64,000 nt of DNA from Cinclus cinclus (lineage: Eukaryota > Chordata > Aves > Passeriformes > Cinclidae). Shown in pieces: positions 60,701 through 64,000 of the stretch. The translations under genes and the position numbers were made by a program. The notes under the pieces are model-generated. The model did no database searches, was not told the origin of the DNA, and saw only the letters and a list, made by a program, of their open reading frames with translations. The DNA lies in the NCBI RefSeq assembly GCF_963662255.1, contig NC_085056.1:10566123-10630122 (forward strand). The letters run 5' to 3'. Each line of letters opens with the position of its first letter. Position 1 is the first letter of the stretch.

Positions 60701-63250
60701 CTTTGTATCTGACAGTTAATATGAGTTAGCAACAATAACTCCTGATAAATAAAAAAAGCAAACACTGAGCTGTGGTGGTAGTGAGAAAGTATGAAGATTT
60801 TCGATATTGTAAGTTAATGAAAATATTCTATTTCAATTAAAAACTGTTATTTGAGTTACTAGAGTCAAAACTCCAAAAGAAAACAGAACTAACCTGTGCA
60901 TTTTATATGTGAAAAGTGTGCAAAGAGTGTAAATCACACAAACTCTGAAACACAGAATAGATACCTTCAATACTTTATCAGCAGCAGGAGAACAGGAAAA
61001 CTGCCATGATATATCTCAGAGCAATTTAGCTGCAACACCCTGACAATAAGTGTTCAACAACATATTATACAAAGAACTGTTTGTTTATTGAATGCATAAA
61101 ACTCCATGATCCCTTTTACTTTCTTACTAAAACAATCAAGACTTGTGAGAGTTTGAGTTAAAAAAGCCCAATTTTAGTTACTCTTGAAAAGCACCTTCTC
61201 ACTACTTCTACCCTCTAAAGTTCTCAGATTTTTCATAACCTTTTTGTCAGTTTTTGAAAAATGGACTTTGCTCATTAATATTTACCAACGTTCAGCTAAG
61301 TGATGACAAACATTTGTATGACTGTTTGACTGTTTGCATAACAGCACATGATGCTCTCCCTGGAAGGTGGCTGATTTCTCCATGGGTGGGTGTTCATTCA
61401 CTGAGACAGACACTTGCCTGGTCACGGTGCCCTGGACTGCACTGATTTTTGATGATCAGGTGTCATCTACATTAGAGGACGCTGATCACAATTCTAAAAT
61501 CAACCAAGCTAGCTAAAGTGTGTGTTAATTATGAGTATGCAAGCAAGCAGTCAATAAAAGGTTAATGCAAAAGTCAGAGGATAAATTTATTTCAGTATTG
61601 CATCACTCTACTCAGTAAATGACTAACATTATGGCTTGTTTTTAATCGATATATTTTACAGTAATGTGTGAGTCATTGATTAGAAAAAAACATCTTTTTT
61701 TTCTAATAGTTAAGTTTTGCAACTATTAGGTATCAAGTATCAATATACTTAAAACACACTCTTTCTTCAGAGCAGATACCTTTGTTCAGTTGTCAGGAAC
61801 AGGAATGCATAGAAGGCAAGAGGTGGCCTCGAGTTCTGCTAATGAATGTGATTAATGCAAATAAGAACTATTACCTCTAGGAACCTAAATAAGGTACTGT
61901 GAATTAGAGTCCCTGGGTTCTCTTGCACTGCTTGTCTACTCCACAGAAGCATAGTCAAACCAGATCAATAGGGGTCAGTCTGTGGCTCAGACTGCACAGG
62001 CAAATGAAGAGTGAGGAGAGGATACAAGCACTCCATTTCCAAGATGGTACTGATTTACTTGCCTGTGCATGGCAGCTCAAAGACCAATGGAGACAACGTG
62101 GAATTCACAGGGTAAGACAAGGAAAACGGGTCTGGCCGATTTCCCCGTGCATTGATATGGTCAGAAGGGGAGGATGGGACATTTGCCCTCCAGCTACAAG
62201 AGCAGGCACTCCTCCATATACGCTTACTCCAGCATTCCTGAAGTTTTATGTTTTATATGGGGAGCTGTTTTCTCCCTCCATTCATGCTGGAATAAAGGTG
62301 TTACTGTACTCAGGGTAACTTTTAAAACAATGGCCCAGGCAAAAAACCCCACATTTTGATCACTTTACTAAGACAAATGCATTCCTGAAACCCAGATTGA
62401 TGTCGCTTAGAATGGCACAGCTCTGCTAACATGGGGGCGAGCTGCTCTGAGAAAGAGCAACAGCAGCAACTTCTTTAGACACCATCTCCCACTCTTAAAA
62501 CTCACAATGACTTTGCACTTACGGGTCTGATCAAATATGGGTTATTAATGGTACAACACAGAGCTCTGCTGTGGAACACAAATCCTACTAGTACAGGTAT
62601 CTGGGACAAAAAGATTTGCTTGTAGGTTTGGACTTTTTTCACACTCCCTCAAACAAGTGCTCCACATGGAAATTATGATGTAAACTACGTGCAGTTACTC
62701 TAATCTCAATGTTAGGATAATCCCAAGTCATTTCAAGATGACACTCTTACTTGCCACAGTATATACAAAAGGATCCAGTACATCCTCAGCTATCTGAGAA
62801 TGCAAAGCATATGAGAGAATATGAGATTACATACAAGAGGACAAATAAATTAACCTTGATTTTTCTTTTTTCCGAAAGTGTATGTCACTGACAGGTATGA
62901 CAAATTTATTTCTGCTGCAGAAAGCATCACAGTTAAAACCTGATACCACTTAAGTCACTATTGAAACTTTCAGTGATGTCAACAAGGCCACGACTTCAGT
63001 CCAAACCCTCTTCCAGAAGCTATTCACAATGCACATGAGCTAAGAAGCATAATAATAAAAATCATCCAAAAGAAACTATGGAAGGAATGAAAAAGCCTGG
63101 ATATAGTTTCTCAAAGTGAATTTTTGCAAGGGATATTCAATTCTTTAATTCATTTACAATGATGGCTACATTATTGGCACTGTAAGTCAGCTAATACAAT
63201 ATGGAGTAAGAAGTGATGTTTTGTAACTTCAAATACTTTCCATGCCCTTC
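57750..63250. other. AT-rich stretch, perhaps introns of the minus-strand candidate gene
   Basis: If the exon ending at 57,746 is real, this is its upstream intron sequence. I found two small minus-strand exon candidates (60,378-60,452 and 60,133-60,166) that fit in phase but are weak. No plus-strand gene is supported. A 131-codon plus frame (61,923-62,318) is unrecognised. Adjacent hairpins occur at 61,679-61,729. Confidence 0.4.
61679..61729. repeat. Two adjoining perfect hairpins sharing an arm
   Basis: The first has arms 61,679-61,690 (ATTAGAAAAAAA) and 61,696-61,707 (TTTTTTTCTAAT) with a 5-nt loop. The second has arms 61,703-61,711 (CTAATAGTT) and 61,721-61,729 (AACTATTAG) with a 9-nt loop. 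They share CTAAT, so only one can fold fully at a time. The composition is AT-rich, so chance contributes, but two perfect stems in 51 bp is notable. Confidence 0.8.
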
Positions 63251-63252
63251 AG

Positions 63253-63477
63253 GAGGATGGACACATTGTTCCTAAAGAACAGTGGGAAAAAAATACAGCT
63301 GAAGAAATGGCAACTGTTCCACTGGGAGCAAAAGCTGCAACAGCCATTATGGCTCTGGAACCCTCCTCCTGCACAGACAGTGCTCCAGTCTGGATCACCT
63401 GCACCCAAGGGACATCAGTCCTATGCTCTCTCAGAGCTTTTTCTGGCAAACTAATCCAAGATATGAGATCTACATAG
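63253..63477 (+). CDS. Weak candidate coding exon, plus strand, unidentified
   Basis: The acceptor-like 'tttccatgcccttcag' is followed by 74 open codons and TAG in phase 0. The first residues are EDGHIVPKEQWEKNTAEEMA, which look protein-like, while the second half is less so. No polyadenylation signal follows within the next 500 bases and no matching upstream exon was found. The other plus frame and the minus strand are also open here, so the segment is simply stop-poor. It may be a non-coding GC-richer block. Confidence 0.18.
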   Translation, partial: EDGHIVPKEQWEKNTAEEMATVPLGAKAATAIMALEPSSCTDSAPVWITCTQGTSVLCSLRAFSGKLIQDMRST

Positions 63478-64000
63478 GGAGCTGGAGTTTAACTTGTTTA
63501 TAGTCAAAAAATATTGAAAGCTTGACTTCTGATTTAGCTTATTTTAGAAGAAATAGGATATATAGAATCAGTATTTCAGCTGGAACATCACCAAAGATGT
63601 TTTGAAGCATGTTTGGAAAAAGGATTAACTAATGCTCCATCATGACGCAGAGTTAGGGTGGAATACTTTCGGATCTCTTTGTTTAAACTCTGTAAAACAT
63701 AAGGAAGCTAATATTTTAAAATCCTTCACTTGGCATTAACTTTTTTAGTTTGTATCTTAACAACTGTTTACTGAAAAAAAACAGAATGGAGAAAATATGA
63801 ATATACTGAAATTTTTATATGCCTATATCACCAACAAAATTCTAATTTTTCATGCCAAAACTGACATTTTGAAAGTTATTGAGTCCAATCTAGACCAAAT
63901 ATTTTCTTAGTTTTTTAAATTAACCCATCAGAAGATTGCCAACTTTGGCAGTAAGCATTTCTTTCAGTTGTTCCCTGCTTGTCCTTCGTGTGACTCTGCA
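63478..64000. other. AT-rich non-coding end of window
   Basis: No exon, repeat or RNA gene is recognised. The sequence is AT-rich with A-runs near 63,774-63,781. There is nothing else I can support. Confidence 0.6.

Noticed and set aside
60855..60960. Minus-strand 51-nt exon candidate ('ctgtgtttcag' acceptor near 60,944, GTTAGT donor near 60,893)
   Set aside because: The only open frame ends in a phase that creates a stop on joining to the next candidate exon.
62523..62610. Minus-strand exon candidate (acceptor 'tttttgtcccag', donor GTAAGT, frame starting IPVLVGFVFHS)
   Set aside because: Both sites look good and one frame is open, but its phase does not join to the other candidate exons and the acceptor tract is short. 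Such pairs occur by chance in several kb of AT-rich DNA.
1..64000. tRNA, rRNA, small nuclear RNA, CRISPR, retroviral or transposase genes
   Set aside because: I looked for the box B-type GGTTCRANNCC, U6-like starts, regular spaced repeats and reverse-transcriptase motifs by eye on both strands and found none that held up.

Overview
The window looks like nuclear DNA of a bird, or less likely another sauropsid. It is AT-rich and CpG-poor, has abundant A/T homopolymers, and has no dense open reading frames and no bacterial-style operons. The main taxonomic clue is five degenerate, 5'-truncated copies of a CR1-type LINE. They keep the family's characteristic 3' end (a gene-poor tail with wording like 'ggttggac..gatgatc..tccaacc..attctgtga'). 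CR1 with this tail is the dominant avian retroposon. There are no Alu-like or L1-like elements. I cannot name the species or chromosome.

Layout. Positions 1 to about 57,400 read as an intergenic or very long intronic desert. No exon series could be supported there. It contains short GC-richer blocks (about 10.2-10.7, 12.4-12.7, 22.6-23.1, 32.5-33.3, 43.0-43.7, 45.3-46.1 and 52.7-53.3 kb) in which several frames stay open simply because stop codons are rare. It also contains an exact 93-bp tandem duplication (12,021-12,206), a perfect 21-bp inverted repeat with an 85-nt spacer (35,876-36,002), a pure (TTTTC)n pentanucleotide array (about 49,017-49,158), and CR1 relics at 23.1 (+), 34.9 (-), 38.9 (+), 45.6 (-) and 56.9 kb (+).

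The best candidate for a protein-coding element is a minus-strand terminal exon at 57,593-57,746. A pyrimidine-rich tract and CAG acceptor precede an acidic 50-codon reading frame ending in TAA. About 157 nt further on there is an AATAAA, followed at the expected distance by a GT-rich element. If real, a minus-strand gene enters from the right edge and ends here, so 57.7-64 kb would be its last introns. I do not recognise the protein. Two small upstream exons (60,378-60,452 and 60,133-60,166) join it in phase but are speculative. A second, weaker exon-like frame lies on the plus strand at 63,253-63,477.

Several stretches look like conserved regulatory DNA from base texture alone (about 7.5, 19.1, 23.9 and 46.3 kb). 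This is inference and needs alignment. I found no CRISPR array, rRNA, recognisable tRNA, intact transposase, retroviral gene or other clearly new biological system.
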